A stretch of DNA of 64,000 bases from Pseudomonas entomophila (lineage in GTDB: Bacteria; Pseudomonadota; Gammaproteobacteria; Pseudomonadales; Pseudomonadaceae), in the NCBI RefSeq assembly GCF_029193575.1, contig NZ_JARGCS010000047.1:248001-312000 (forward strand). The letters are read 5' to 3'. The notes beneath the pieces are model-generated. The model was not told the DNA's origin, searched no databases, and saw nothing but the letters and a program-made list of their open reading frames with translations. How positions within the stretch are numbered: position 1 is the stretch's first letter; each line of letters starts with the position of its first letter. This document shows positions 15,517 to 24,278 of the stretch, piece by piece. The translations under genes and the position numbers were made by a program.

Positions 15517-17046
15517 ATGGTGAACAAGACACAGATCAAAGCGGCCCTGCCGCGTGAGTTGCTGGCATCGGTTGTGGTCTTCCTGGTCGCCTTGCCGTTG
15601 TGCATGGGCATTGCGATCGCCTCGGGCATGCCGCCGGCCAAGGGCCTGATCACCGGGATCATCGGTGGCATCGTGGTGGGCTTCCTGGCGGGTTCGCCGC
15701 TGCAGGTCAGCGGCCCGGCGGCGGGCTTGGCGGTGCTGGTGTTCGAGCTGGTGCGCCAGCACGGCATGGCCATGCTCGGGCCGATCCTGTTGCTGGCCGG
15801 GGTGCTGCAACTGCTGGCCGGGCGCTTGCGCCTGGGGTGCTGGTTCCGCGTCACCGCACCAGCGGTGGTGTACGGCATGCTCGCCGGTATCGGCGTGCTG
15901 ATCGTGCTTTCGCAGGTGCACGTGATGTTCGACAGCGCGCCGCAGCCGTCGGGCGTCGACAACCTGCTAGGTTTCCCCGCCACCCTGCTCTCGGCGCTGC
16001 CGCTGGAAAGCGCCGGCAGTGGCTGGCAGGCTGGCGCCCTGGGCCTGGGTACCATCGCGGTGATGTGGGGCTGGGAGCGCTTCAAGCCGCAACGCCTGCG
16101 CTTCGTGCCGGGTGCGTTGCTGGGCGTCGCGGCGATGACCGCGCTGAGCCTGTGGCTGGCGCTGCCGGTGAACCGCGTGCAGGTGCCGGCAGACCTGTCC
16201 GAGGCCATCGATTGGCTGCGCCCGGACGACCTGCTCAAGCTGGCCGACCCGACCCTGCTGGTGGCCGCCTTCGCCCTGGCCTTCATCGCCAGTGCCGAGA
16301 CCCTGCTGTCGGCCGCGGCGGTCGACCGCATGCACAGCGGCCAGCGTTCGGACTTCGACCGCGAGCTGTCGGCGCAAGGGGTCGGCAACATGCTGTGTGG
16401 CGTGCTGGGTGCATTGCCGATGACCGGCGTGATCGTGCGCAGCTCGGCGAACGTCCAGGCCGGTGCGCAAACGCGCTACTCGGCGATCTTCCACGGCCTG
16501 TGGCTGCTTGCCTTCGTGGTCGCCTTGAGCAGCGTGCTGCAGCAGATTCCGGTAGCCAGCCTGGCCGGGGTGCTGGTGTACACCGGGGTCAAGCTGGTCG
16601 ACCTCAAGGCCCTGCGCAGCCTCGGCCGCTACGGGCGCATGCCGATGCTCACCTACGCGGCGACCGCGCTGGCGATCATCTTCACCGACCTGCTCACCGG
16701 TGTGCTGCTGGGCTTTGCCCTGACCTTGCTGAAGCTGGCATTCAAGGCGGCGCGCTTGAAGATCAACCTGGTCGACCTGCCCAAGCCGGGGCACATGGAG
16801 CTGCGCCTGAGCGGTGCGGCGACCTTCCTCAAGGTACCGGCGCTGACCCAAGTGCTGGAAAGCGTGCCAGCGGGCACTCACCTGCACGTCCCCTTGGCGA
16901 ACCTCAGTTACATCGACCACTCGGTGCTGGAGTTGCTCGAGGACTGGGGGCGTGCAGGCCGGGCGGCTGGCTCGCGGTTGTCCATCGAGCAACGAGGGCT
17001 CAAGCGTCGGATCGAAGGCCGCCTGCGCAAGGCCGTACAGGTCTGA
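15517..17046 (+). CDS. SulP-family anion transporter, probable bicarbonate carrier
   Basis: 509 residues from the ATG at 15517, chosen because AAAAGGAG ends 5 bases before it. About 10-12 membrane helices are visible between residues 10 and 420, starting with LLASVVVFLVALPLCMGIAIASGMPP, a typical SulP first helix with the substrate-site Pro. A short STAS-like domain follows (about 430-509, LHVPLANLSYIDHSVLELL). The linked carbonic anhydrase gene suggests bicarbonate as substrate; sulfate cannot be excluded. Confidence 0.9.
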   Translation: MVNKTQIKAALPRELLASVVVFLVALPLCMGIAIASGMPPAKGLITGIIGGIVVGFLAGSPLQVSGPAAGLAVLVFELVRQHGMAMLGPILLLAGVLQLLAGRLRLGCWFRVTAPAVVYGMLAGIGVLIVLSQVHVMFDSAPQPSGVDNLLGFPATLLSALPLESAGSGWQAGALGLGTIAVMWGWERFKPQRLRFVPGALLGVAAMTALSLWLALPVNRVQVPADLSEAIDWLRPDDLLKLADPTLLVAAFALAFIASAETLLSAAAVDRMHSGQRSDFDRELSAQGVGNMLCGVLGALPMTGVIVRSSANVQAGAQTRYSAIFHGLWLLAFVVALSSVLQQIPVASLAGVLVYTGVKLVDLKALRSLGRYGRMPMLTYAATALAIIFTDLLTGVLLGFALTLLKLAFKAARLKINLVDLPKPGHMELRLSGAATFLKVPALTQVLESVPAGTHLHVPLANLSYIDHSVLELLEDWGRAGRAAGSRLSIEQRGLKRRIEGRLRKAVQV

Positions 17047-17064
17047 GGCCTGGCAGCCCGCGTC

Positions 17065-18636
17065 TCAGGCAGACTTGGGCACCAGCTTGCGGCAGCCCTC
17101 CTTGCGGCTCGGGTACTGCTCGCATTTGCGCAACACCTGCTGCACCTGGTCAGTGGCCTCGAGTTGACGGTTGGCCAGGAGCTTTTCAGTGATGAACAGC
17201 TCCTCCGACCCGAGGTTGCGCTCGGCCTTGTCGATCATGGCCAGTGCGGCCTGTGGGTCACGATTCCTGAGGTGGTGGCCAATGATCAGGTCGTAGATCG
17301 ACGGGCTGGCCAGTGACCAATCCTGAATCGCCTGCAGGTCGGCCAGTGCGGCGCGGTTATTGCCCTGGGCCATGTGCAGGGCGAATGCTGCGCGACGGAT
17401 GCCGGGCTGGTTGCCGACCGGAGAGGCCAGGGCTCGGCTGACAAAGGCTTCGGCTTCCCGGGGCTTTTTCTGGTCCAGGGCGCTGGTGGCCGCGTAGGCG
17501 TCGCGGTAACCCTGGAGTGCGCGTTGCACCGAGGCCGAGTCACGCACCTGCGGCCAGCTACGGCGGTTCACGCGCGCTTGTGTCTGTGGCTTGTACTCAC
17601 GTTGCAGGTACTGGCGCAGTTCCTCATCGCGCTCGAGCGGCGACATGTGCGAGCGCGTCAGGTACTGGCCGGTGGAGGTGATGGCCGTCCCCAGCCCCTG
17701 ATTGAGCAAGGTCTGCAGCTCCTGGGTGGTGCGCTTGAGGTCGAGCTTGTTCAGCGACTCCTTCATGGCGACCTGGCGCTCCTGCAGGAAGCCCGCCAGC
17801 AGAGGTTTTTGCTTGCCCTGGAAGTCGTTCAGCCGCTGCAGGCTGACACTCGATGCGCGGGGGGCGTAACCGGCACTGATCATCAGGTCGGCGCCGAGCA
17901 GGTCGGCCTGGTCCTCCTGGGTACGGCCCCAGGCGGTGCTCCAGACGTTATCCGAGAAGCTGTTGGCCAGGGAGGTGTAGAGCACCGTGTTACCGATGCT
18001 TTTCTGGGTGCCGGCGGGGTCCTTGCTGAAGAATCTGCCGGTGTCCTTGTTGAGCCCCGTATTCTTGGCCACGGTGGCGATCACTACCGTGGTGGTGATG
18101 TTGTTCAGCAGTTGCTTCTGTTCCTGGAACGCTGCCCGACGATCATGATGGCGCAGTAGCACATGGCTCATTTCGTGGCCGAGCATGGCCGCGATCTCGT
18201 CCTCGCTCTCGACGTTGTCGAGCATGCCGAGCGGCACGAACAGGGTGCCGTAGGGGTCGGCGGAAGGGCCGAAGGCGTAGCTGTCGACGATACGCACCTG
18301 CAGGTTTGGCGCCTGCCCTGGCCAGCCCTTGGCCAGGCGGGTGACGATGGCTTGCAGGTAGGCCTCGAGCTCCGGGATCTGCACCAGGTTTTGCTGACGG
18401 ATTTCGTCTGCCGGCAGGGCCCGGCCATCGAAGCTCAGGCGCAGCTTCCCGGCGCGCTGCGGGTCCAGGCGGTAGTACTGGCGCACGTCGGCCTGCTCGA
18501 GATAGCGGCCATCCAGGCGTGACTGGGTGGACGGGCCCACCAGGTTCATCAGCGCGGCATTGGCGCCGTTGACCGTCTGGCAGCCGCTGAGCAAGAGCGA
18601 GGCCGCGACCGGCAACGCCGCGATGAGGCCTTTCAC
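17065..18636 (-). CDS. M48-family lipoprotein metallopeptidase
   Basis: 523 residues from the GTG at 18636. The signal peptide ends in LLLSGC (Cys19), predicting a lipoprotein. The zinc site is HEMSH at residues 154-158 (MLGHEMSHVLLRHH), with the third ligand in RTQEDQADLLGADLM. The C-terminal 250 residues are helical and repeat-like (about 380-500), similar in layout to BepA/YfgC-type outer-membrane quality-control peptidases with a TPR tail. A GTG at 18651 overlaps the stop of the preceding gene as GTGA and is an alternative start. It is the last gene of the CHASE2 operon. Confidence 0.85.
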   Translation of the reverse strand: MKGLIAALPVAASLLLSGCQTVNGANAALMNLVGPSTQSRLDGRYLEQADVRQYYRLDPQRAGKLRLSFDGRALPADEIRQQNLVQIPELEAYLQAIVTRLAKGWPGQAPNLQVRIVDSYAFGPSADPYGTLFVPLGMLDNVESEDEIAAMLGHEMSHVLLRHHDRRAAFQEQKQLLNNITTTVVIATVAKNTGLNKDTGRFFSKDPAGTQKSIGNTVLYTSLANSFSDNVWSTAWGRTQEDQADLLGADLMISAGYAPRASSVSLQRLNDFQGKQKPLLAGFLQERQVAMKESLNKLDLKRTTQELQTLLNQGLGTAITSTGQYLTRSHMSPLERDEELRQYLQREYKPQTQARVNRRSWPQVRDSASVQRALQGYRDAYAATSALDQKKPREAEAFVSRALASPVGNQPGIRRAAFALHMAQGNNRAALADLQAIQDWSLASPSIYDLIIGHHLRNRDPQAALAMIDKAERNLGSEELFITEKLLANRQLEATDQVQQVLRKCEQYPSRKEGCRKLVPKSA

Positions 18637-18647
18637 AGCGACCCCGT

Positions 18648-19010
18648 TCACTTCTTGCACCCGGAGCCGAAGCCGATGGTGGCGTTGTTCTGGTGATCGT
18701 CCGGCAGGCTGCCTGGCAGCTTCTGGCACGGCAGCTTAACCACGTTCAGCGGTGGGTTCACGCGCACATCCATGGTATCCAGCCAGACCTTCTGGCCGGC
18801 CAGTTCGACCTGGATCAGGTCCAGTTCCTTGTTGTAGTCGAGCACCGGCAACGCCTGTTGCGGCAAGCTGCTGCGGGCCACGTCGCGTTGTGTCTTGCCC
18901 TGGTCGTCCAGCACCGCCACCGGGTCGGCGAGAAACGCCTCCACCATGGGTGCGGCCAGCAGGCTGTGGCTGAACAGTGCCGATAGCAGGAAAACGGAAG
19001 TCTTGCGCAT
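18648..19010 (-). CDS. Small exported protein of unknown function
   Basis: 120 residues with a clear signal peptide (MRKTSVFLLSALFSHSLLAA) and a mature domain of about 100 residues that has two cysteines near the end (KLPCQKLPGS and GFGSGCKK), possibly a disulfide. I recognise no domain. A block LIQVELAGQKVWLDTMDVRV suggests a small beta fold. AAGGAG precedes the ATG. It lies between the CHASE2 gene (33-base gap) and the M48 gene (overlapping or 11 bases), so it is very likely co-transcribed and may be a partner of one of them. Confidence 0.8.
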   Translation of the reverse strand: MRKTSVFLLSALFSHSLLAAPMVEAFLADPVAVLDDQGKTQRDVARSSLPQQALPVLDYNKELDLIQVELAGQKVWLDTMDVRVNPPLNVVKLPCQKLPGSLPDDHQNNATIGFGSGCKK

Positions 19011-19043
19011 CTCTGGGCTCCTTGAGTCGAAATTCCGTAGGGT

Positions 19044-20378
19044 TCAGGTCCTGTTGGCGAACAAGGCCTGAAAGCGTGTGCTGAACAATGTGAGGGAAAG
19101 CAGCGACAGGCCGAACACGTTGGCGGGTGTGTAGTTCTTCAGCCACAGGGCTGTGGTGAGGACCACCAACAGGCCGAACACCAGCGCCCAGGCGGCCAAC
19201 GGCGCGATGCGTGGTCGGCGCGGTTGGCCCATGAACGAGCGGTTGAACAGAGGGGCGTCGAGCGTACCCTTGAGGTGGGCGATGAGTGCGAGTAGCAACA
19301 ACTCGATCACGTCCAGCACATCCAGCTTGGCAATACCGAACTCGGCCAGGTCGGGCGTCGAGCGGTAGTAGTCCATGCCCCAGTTGACCAGGTTGTCCAA
19401 GGCCATCGCATGCACGTACACCCCCGCGAGCTTGCCGTGCAGCGGTGACAGCGTGACATCGCCGGTGCCGGCGATACGTGCGCCGACCAGCACCAGCTTG
19501 CCTTGCAGCAGCTGCCTGAGCAGTGCCTGGTCATCGCTGTCGGTGGCTTCCAAGGCGCTGGCCGACACCGTCAGGGTGTAGGTGCAGTTGGCTTGGGCGT
19601 TGTTGCCGAGCTTCCAGAACACCGCCTGCAGGAACTGATCGGCCAAGCCTGGCAGGGTGCAGTCGCCGAGATCGAAGGCCTGGCCTTGCAAGGGAGACGG
19701 GCGAAGGCCCCATTGCACCGCGATGTCCGGGCGCTGCGCGGCGGCTGTGGCATCGCTCGGCAGCGAGGCGCAGTCATGCCGGCGGCAGTACTCGCGGTAA
19801 AGCTTGAGCGCTGGCGTTTCCATCGGCCCCAGCCCGGTTTGCACGGCCAGGGGGTACTGATTGCCGTGGTCGCTCCAACTGACCAGCGCAGGGGTGCTGA
19901 CTTCGGCGAAACGCGGCAGGGTGTTGATGGCGTCTTCGGCGTCCGGTGGCGTGCCATTGTTGGCGAGAAACAGCGCAATGCCCTGGCGTTGGTAGCGTTC
20001 GAACACGTTGGCCAGCAACTGGCTCTCCATGCCTGGCGCTTGGCCGGGCACGGCGCGGGAGTGATCATGGGTGTACAGCAAGTCGACGAACACCGCCCCC
20101 GGCTTGTAGGCGAGCAGGCGCTTGAACAGCTTGCTCTGTTCGCTGTAGGGCAGTGGCCAGAAGGTCTGGTTGCGTAGCAGGTAGGCATCGTCGATCAACA
20201 CCACCACCACCTGCTGTTGGCCCTTGTCGGAATAACCGCTGGCGAGCAGGCGGTTCAGCCAACTGGCGGAAGCCTCGTCGGTGGAGGTGGAGATCCCGAA
20301 CGGGTCCAGCAGGGCGACCAGGGCGACCGCGAAGGTGAACAGGATTTGGCGCAGCGAGAATCGCGAGAGCTTGAGCAT
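19044..20378 (-). CDS. Stand-alone CHASE2-domain membrane protein
   Basis: 444 residues. An N-terminal membrane helix (about 10-28) is followed by a large extracytoplasmic CHASE2 sensor domain (about 30-350: VVVVLIDDAYL, KPGAVFVDLLYTHD, LVLVGARIAGTGD, LAGVYVHAMALDNLV are family hallmarks). Three C-terminal helices follow (about 355-372, 392-412, 417-436). CHASE2 normally feeds a kinase, cyclase or GGDEF output after these helices; here the protein ends at once (FANRT), so no output domain exists. It is the first gene of a three-gene envelope operon. Confidence 0.85.
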   Translation of the reverse strand: MLKLSRFSLRQILFTFAVALVALLDPFGISTSTDEASASWLNRLLASGYSDKGQQQVVVVLIDDAYLLRNQTFWPLPYSEQSKLFKRLLAYKPGAVFVDLLYTHDHSRAVPGQAPGMESQLLANVFERYQRQGIALFLANNGTPPDAEDAINTLPRFAEVSTPALVSWSDHGNQYPLAVQTGLGPMETPALKLYREYCRRHDCASLPSDATAAAQRPDIAVQWGLRPSPLQGQAFDLGDCTLPGLADQFLQAVFWKLGNNAQANCTYTLTVSASALEATDSDDQALLRQLLQGKLVLVGARIAGTGDVTLSPLHGKLAGVYVHAMALDNLVNWGMDYYRSTPDLAEFGIAKLDVLDVIELLLLALIAHLKGTLDAPLFNRSFMGQPRRPRIAPLAAWALVFGLLVVLTTALWLKNYTPANVFGLSLLSLTLFSTRFQALFANRT

Positions 20379-20474
20379 CCATGCCTCAGGTCTATGACTA
20401 GAGGCATTTTGACATCATTCCTGAAGGGCCGAAAGGGCCATACGCGGCCCTGTCGGTGTCCGATGATGGCGCGA

Positions 20475-21125
20475 CTACGCCAACGTTTGCGGCAGGGCGA
20501 GATCGACACTCAGCTGTCGCGACAGGCACGGCCAGCGTTTCCACGCCATACCGGTCGCAGGGCTGCTCAAGGCCTCGCGATAGGCTTCCACCGATTCCAC
20601 GGCAAAGCTTTCGTCGTCGAGCATCTCCTCCACCGAGTGGTGCACCACTTCATCCAACTGGTTGGCGAATGCCTCGCCGATCAATTGGTGGGCGATCAGG
20701 TTGGCCACGGTGGTGTCCACCGGGATCAACGGTTGCTGGAAATGGCGGATGTACAGGTCGTTGACCTCCTCGACCAGACGGTGCGCCAGGTAGGCCTCGT
20801 CCAGCAGGCCATCGAGGCCCTCGTGGCCTTCCATGACGCTCGGTGGATGCAGGAAATAGGCTTCGGCGATCTTCAGCACGGGTTTGATCTGCGACTCGAT
20901 ACCCGCCTCGCGGGCGACCGTGTTGGCAGCCTCCAGCAGTTCCGGAACCTGGTCGATGTAGGCGGCGACGAAGCGTGTCAGGGTACCCTGGGCGTCCTGC
21001 TGGGGCAGTTGGATCGAGCGGTGCAGGTGCGGCAATTGTTGCTCGAGGCGATGTTTCAGTTGGCCTGTGCGGCGCTCATGTTGATGGGCAAGGACGATCA
21101 ACTCGCGTACAGCAGCGATGTTCAT
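20475..21125 (-). CDS. Conserved protein of unknown function (PA0104-like position)
   Basis: 216 residues, no signal peptide or membrane helix, predicted mostly helical and rich in Glu, His, Leu and Ala (for example QLDEVVHHSVEEMLDDES). I do not recognise a domain. A protein of this kind sits at the same place, between the SulP transporter and coxB, in P. aeruginosa (PA0104), so it is a conserved resident of the locus. It is transcribed away from coxB and precedes the CHASE2 operon by 97 bases, with which it could share a transcript. Confidence 0.75.
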   Translation of the reverse strand: MNIAAVRELIVLAHQHERRTGQLKHRLEQQLPHLHRSIQLPQQDAQGTLTRFVAAYIDQVPELLEAANTVAREAGIESQIKPVLKIAEAYFLHPPSVMEGHEGLDGLLDEAYLAHRLVEEVNDLYIRHFQQPLIPVDTTVANLIAHQLIGEAFANQLDEVVHHSVEEMLDDESFAVESVEAYREALSSPATGMAWKRWPCLSRQLSVDLALPQTLA

Positions 21126-21504
21126 GACAACTCCAGGGACAAGGCGTTACAAACGGAAGACACTAAGTTAGCTCGCTTCCTGAAACGCTTAAGACGCATT
21201 TGTTATAACCCGGAGGCACTTGTTCCTTCGGGTTATATCAAAGTGCCATCATTATGCCAAAACCGCTCAAGCTCAATCCTTTCAGCGATTATCCGGGTTT
21301 TCGTGAAGTTGATTTCATGGGCGTCATTGCGTGCCATTGGTCGGTGTCTATACTCGGGTTGAAACGTGATTCGTTGATGAGGCCCGACTGCCTGTGCAGG
21401 GGGCTCGGTCGTCGAAGCCAGGCAGTCTTGGCCACCGTTCCCAACCTAACGTCGTAAGGTCGTCCACGCCTCCGGGACAACAAGAACGATAAGGGGAACC
21501 CGCA
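21126..21504 (+). promoter_or_regulatory. coxB upstream region
   Basis: 379 bases between the divergent 216-residue protein gene and coxB. No credible gene is present; a 67-codon frame at 21254-21457 has no family or ribosome-site support. The region is A/T-rich and holds a strong hairpin (21204-21237). The promoter of the cytochrome oxidase cluster is expected here; RpoS and other starvation regulators control it in P. aeruginosa, but I cannot place their sites. Confidence 0.6.
21204..21237. repeat. Hairpin upstream of coxB
   Basis: Arms TATAACCCGGAGG and CCTTCGGGTTATA (13 bases, one mismatch) around an 8-base loop. No T-run follows on the + strand, so it is not a standard terminator toward coxB; it could be an operator, an mRNA leader structure, or a terminator element for a transcript from the other side. 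Confidence 0.7.
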
Positions 21505-22632
21505 ATGATGCGACATCCACATGTCTGGATGGGCCTCCTGCTGTGGTCGATGTTTGGTCAGGCGAATGCCGCCTGGACCGTGAACATGTCACCGGGGGCG
21601 ACGGACGTCTCCCACGCCGTGTTCGACCTGCACATGACCATCTTCTGGATCTGCGTGGTCATCGGCATCGTGGTGTTCGGCGCGATGTTCTGGTCGATGG
21701 TCATCCACCGCCGCTCCACCGGCCAGGAACCGGCGCACTTCCACGAGCACACCTGGGTGGAAATCCTCTGGACGGTCGTGCCCTTCCTGATCCTCGTGGC
21801 CATGGCCATCCCAGCCACCAAGACCCTGATCGACATCTACGACGCCAGCGAATCGGACATCGACATCCAGGTCACCGGCTACCAGTGGAAGTGGCACTAC
21901 AAGTACCTGGGCCAGGACGTGGAGTTCTTCAGCAACCTGGCCACCCCCGCCGAACAGGTGCGCAACCAGGCGCCCAAGGACGAGCACTACCTGCTCGAGG
22001 TCGACCAGCCGCTGGTGCTGCCGGTCGGCGCCAAGGTGCGCTTCCTGGTCACTGCCGCCGACGTCATCCACTCCTGGTGGGTGCCGGCCTTCGCGGTCAA
22101 GCGTGACGCCATCCCCGGCTTCGTCAACGAGGCCTGGACGCGCGTCGAGAAGCCCGGCATCTACCGCGGCCAGTGCACCGAGCTGTGCGGCAAGGACCAC
22201 GGCTTCATGCCGGTGGTGGTCGAGGTCAAGTCCAAGGCCGACTACGACACCTGGCTCGGCGAGCGCAAGGCCGAGGCGGCCAAGCTCAAGGAACTGACCA
22301 GCAAGGAGTGGACGCTCGAGGAACTGGTCGAGCGTGGCGACAAGGTCTACCACACCACCTGCGTGGCCTGTCACCAGGCCGAAGGCCAGGGCCTGCCGCC
22401 GATGTTCCCGGCGCTCAAGGGCTCGAAGATCGCCATCGGGCCCAAGGAGGACCACCTGGGCATCGTCTACCACGGCAAGCCCGGCACGGCGATGGCCGCG
22501 TTCGGCAAGCAGCTCTCGGAAGTCGACATCGCCGCAGTGGTCACCTACGAACGCAACGCCTGGGGCAACAACAAGGGTGACATGGTCACGCCCAAGGACG
22601 TGTTGGCGCTCAAGCAGGCGGAAAGCAAATGA
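21505..22632 (+). CDS. coxB: Cytochrome c oxidase subunit II with fused cytochrome c domain
   Basis: 375 residues. Signal peptide to about residue 22, two membrane helices (about 42-65 and 85-105), then the CuA cupredoxin domain with ligands in QCTELCGKDHGFM, and a C-terminal haem-c domain with CVACHQAEG and a Met-containing PPMFPAL segment. It takes electrons from cytochrome c and passes them to subunit I of an aa3 oxidase. AAGGGGAA precedes the first ATG; a second ATG follows directly at 21508. It begins the cox cluster. Confidence 0.98.
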   Translation: MMRHPHVWMGLLLWSMFGQANAAWTVNMSPGATDVSHAVFDLHMTIFWICVVIGIVVFGAMFWSMVIHRRSTGQEPAHFHEHTWVEILWTVVPFLILVAMAIPATKTLIDIYDASESDIDIQVTGYQWKWHYKYLGQDVEFFSNLATPAEQVRNQAPKDEHYLLEVDQPLVLPVGAKVRFLVTAADVIHSWWVPAFAVKRDAIPGFVNEAWTRVEKPGIYRGQCTELCGKDHGFMPVVVEVKSKADYDTWLGERKAEAAKLKELTSKEWTLEELVERGDKVYHTTCVACHQAEGQGLPPMFPALKGSKIAIGPKEDHLGIVYHGKPGTAMAAFGKQLSEVDIAAVVTYERNAWGNNKGDMVTPKDVLALKQAESK

Positions 22633-22675
22633 ACCGGTGCCCGCGTGACATCCCGCAACGTGCAGGAGACAGGAC

Positions 22676-24265
22676 ATGAGTGCAGTGATCGACGACCACG
22701 CCCACGGCCATGACCACGCTCACGGCCCGGCCAAAGGCCTGATGCGCTGGGTGCTGACCACCAACCACAAGGACATCGGCACGATGTACCTGTGGTTCAG
22801 CTTCGCCATGTTCCTGCTCGGCGGCTCGTTCGCCATGGTGATTCGCGCCGAGCTGTTCCAGCCCGGGTTGCAGATCGTCGAGCCGGCGTTCTTCAACCAG
22901 ATGACCACCATGCACGGGCTGATCATGGTGTTCGGCGCGGTGATGCCGGCCTTCGTCGGCCTGGCCAACTGGATGATCCCGCTGATGATCGGCGCGCCCG
23001 ACATGGCCCTGCCACGGATGAACAACTTCAGCTTCTGGCTGCTGCCGGCGGCCTTCCTGCTGCTGGTCTCGACCCTGTTCAGCCCCGGCGGCGGGCCGAA
23101 CTTCGGCTGGACCTTCTACGCCCCGCTGTCGACCACCTACGCGCCGGCCAGCGTGACCTTCTTCATCTTCGCCATCCACCTGATGGGCATCAGCTCGATC
23201 ATGGGCGCGATCAACGTGATCGCCACCATCCTCAACCTGCGCGCCCCGGGCATGACCCTGATGAAGATGCCGCTGTTCGTCTGGACCTGGCTGATCACCG
23301 CGTTCCTGCTGATCGCGGTGATGCCGGTGCTGGCCGGCGTGGTGACCATGATGCTGATGGACATCCACTTCGGCACCAGCTTCTTCAGCGCCGCCGGCGG
23401 TGGCGACCCGGTGCTGTTCCAGCACGTGTTCTGGTTCTTCGGCCACCCCGAGGTGTACATCATGATCCTGCCGGCGTTCGGCGCGGTCAGCTCGATCATC
23501 CCGGCGTTCTCGCGCAAGCCGCTGTTCGGCTACACCTCGATGGTCTACGCCACCGGGGCGATCGCCTTCCTGTCGTTCATCGTCTGGGCGCACCACATGT
23601 TCGTGGTCGGCATCCCGGTGGTGGGCGAGCTGTTCTTCATGTACGCCACCATGCTGATCGCCGTGCCCACCGGGGTGAAGGTGTTCAACTGGGTGAGCAC
23701 CATGTGGCAGGGCGCGATGACCTTCGAGGCGCCGATGCTGTTCGCCATCGCCTTCGTCATCCTGTTCACCATCGGCGGCTTCTCCGGGTTGATGCTGGCC
23801 ATCGCCCCGGCGGACTTCCAGTACCACGACACTTACTTCGTGGTCGCCCACTTCCACTACGTGCTGGTGCCGGGGGCGATCTTCGGGATCTTCGCCTCGG
23901 CCTACTACTGGCTGCCGAAATGGACCGGGCACATGTACGACGAAACCCTCGGCAAGCTGCACTTCTGGCTGTCGTTCGTGGGCATGAACCTGGCCTTCTT
24001 CCCCATGCACTTCGTCGGGTTGGCCGGCATGCCGCGGCGCATTCCCGACTACAACCTGCAATTCGCCGACTTCAACATGGTCTCGTCGATCGGGGCGTTC
24101 ACCTTCGGCGCCACGCAGATCCTGTTCCTGTTCATCGTCATCAAGTGCATCCGTGGCGGCGCGCCGGCCCCGGCCAAGCCCTGGGATGGCGCCGACGGGC
24201 TGGAATGGTCGGTGCCTTCGCCGGCGCCGTACCACACCTTCCAGACCCCGCCGGACGTGAAGTAG
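22676..24265 (+). CDS. coxA: Cytochrome c oxidase subunit I (aa3 type)
   Basis: 529 residues with 12 membrane helices. Haem a/a3 and CuB ligands are visible: TMHGLIMVF (haem a His), HPEVYIMILP (CuB His and cross-linked Tyr), WAHHMFVVG (two CuB His) and VAHFHYVL (haem a3 and a His). D-channel and K-channel residues are in the expected blocks. The N terminus is His-rich (HAHGHDHAHG). It reduces oxygen to water and pumps protons. AGGAGAC precedes the ATG; it follows coxB by 43 bases. Confidence 0.99.
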   Translation: MSAVIDDHAHGHDHAHGPAKGLMRWVLTTNHKDIGTMYLWFSFAMFLLGGSFAMVIRAELFQPGLQIVEPAFFNQMTTMHGLIMVFGAVMPAFVGLANWMIPLMIGAPDMALPRMNNFSFWLLPAAFLLLVSTLFSPGGGPNFGWTFYAPLSTTYAPASVTFFIFAIHLMGISSIMGAINVIATILNLRAPGMTLMKMPLFVWTWLITAFLLIAVMPVLAGVVTMMLMDIHFGTSFFSAAGGGDPVLFQHVFWFFGHPEVYIMILPAFGAVSSIIPAFSRKPLFGYTSMVYATGAIAFLSFIVWAHHMFVVGIPVVGELFFMYATMLIAVPTGVKVFNWVSTMWQGAMTFEAPMLFAIAFVILFTIGGFSGLMLAIAPADFQYHDTYFVVAHFHYVLVPGAIFGIFASAYYWLPKWTGHMYDETLGKLHFWLSFVGMNLAFFPMHFVGLAGMPRRIPDYNLQFADFNMVSSIGAFTFGATQILFLFIVIKCIRGGAPAPAKPWDGADGLEWSVPSPAPYHTFQTPPDVK

Positions 24266-24278
24266 GGAGGCCGCCGAC

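Noticed and set aside
21254..21457. 67-codon frame in the coxB upstream region
   Set aside because: No ribosome site and no recognisable sequence; it overlaps the probable promoter region.
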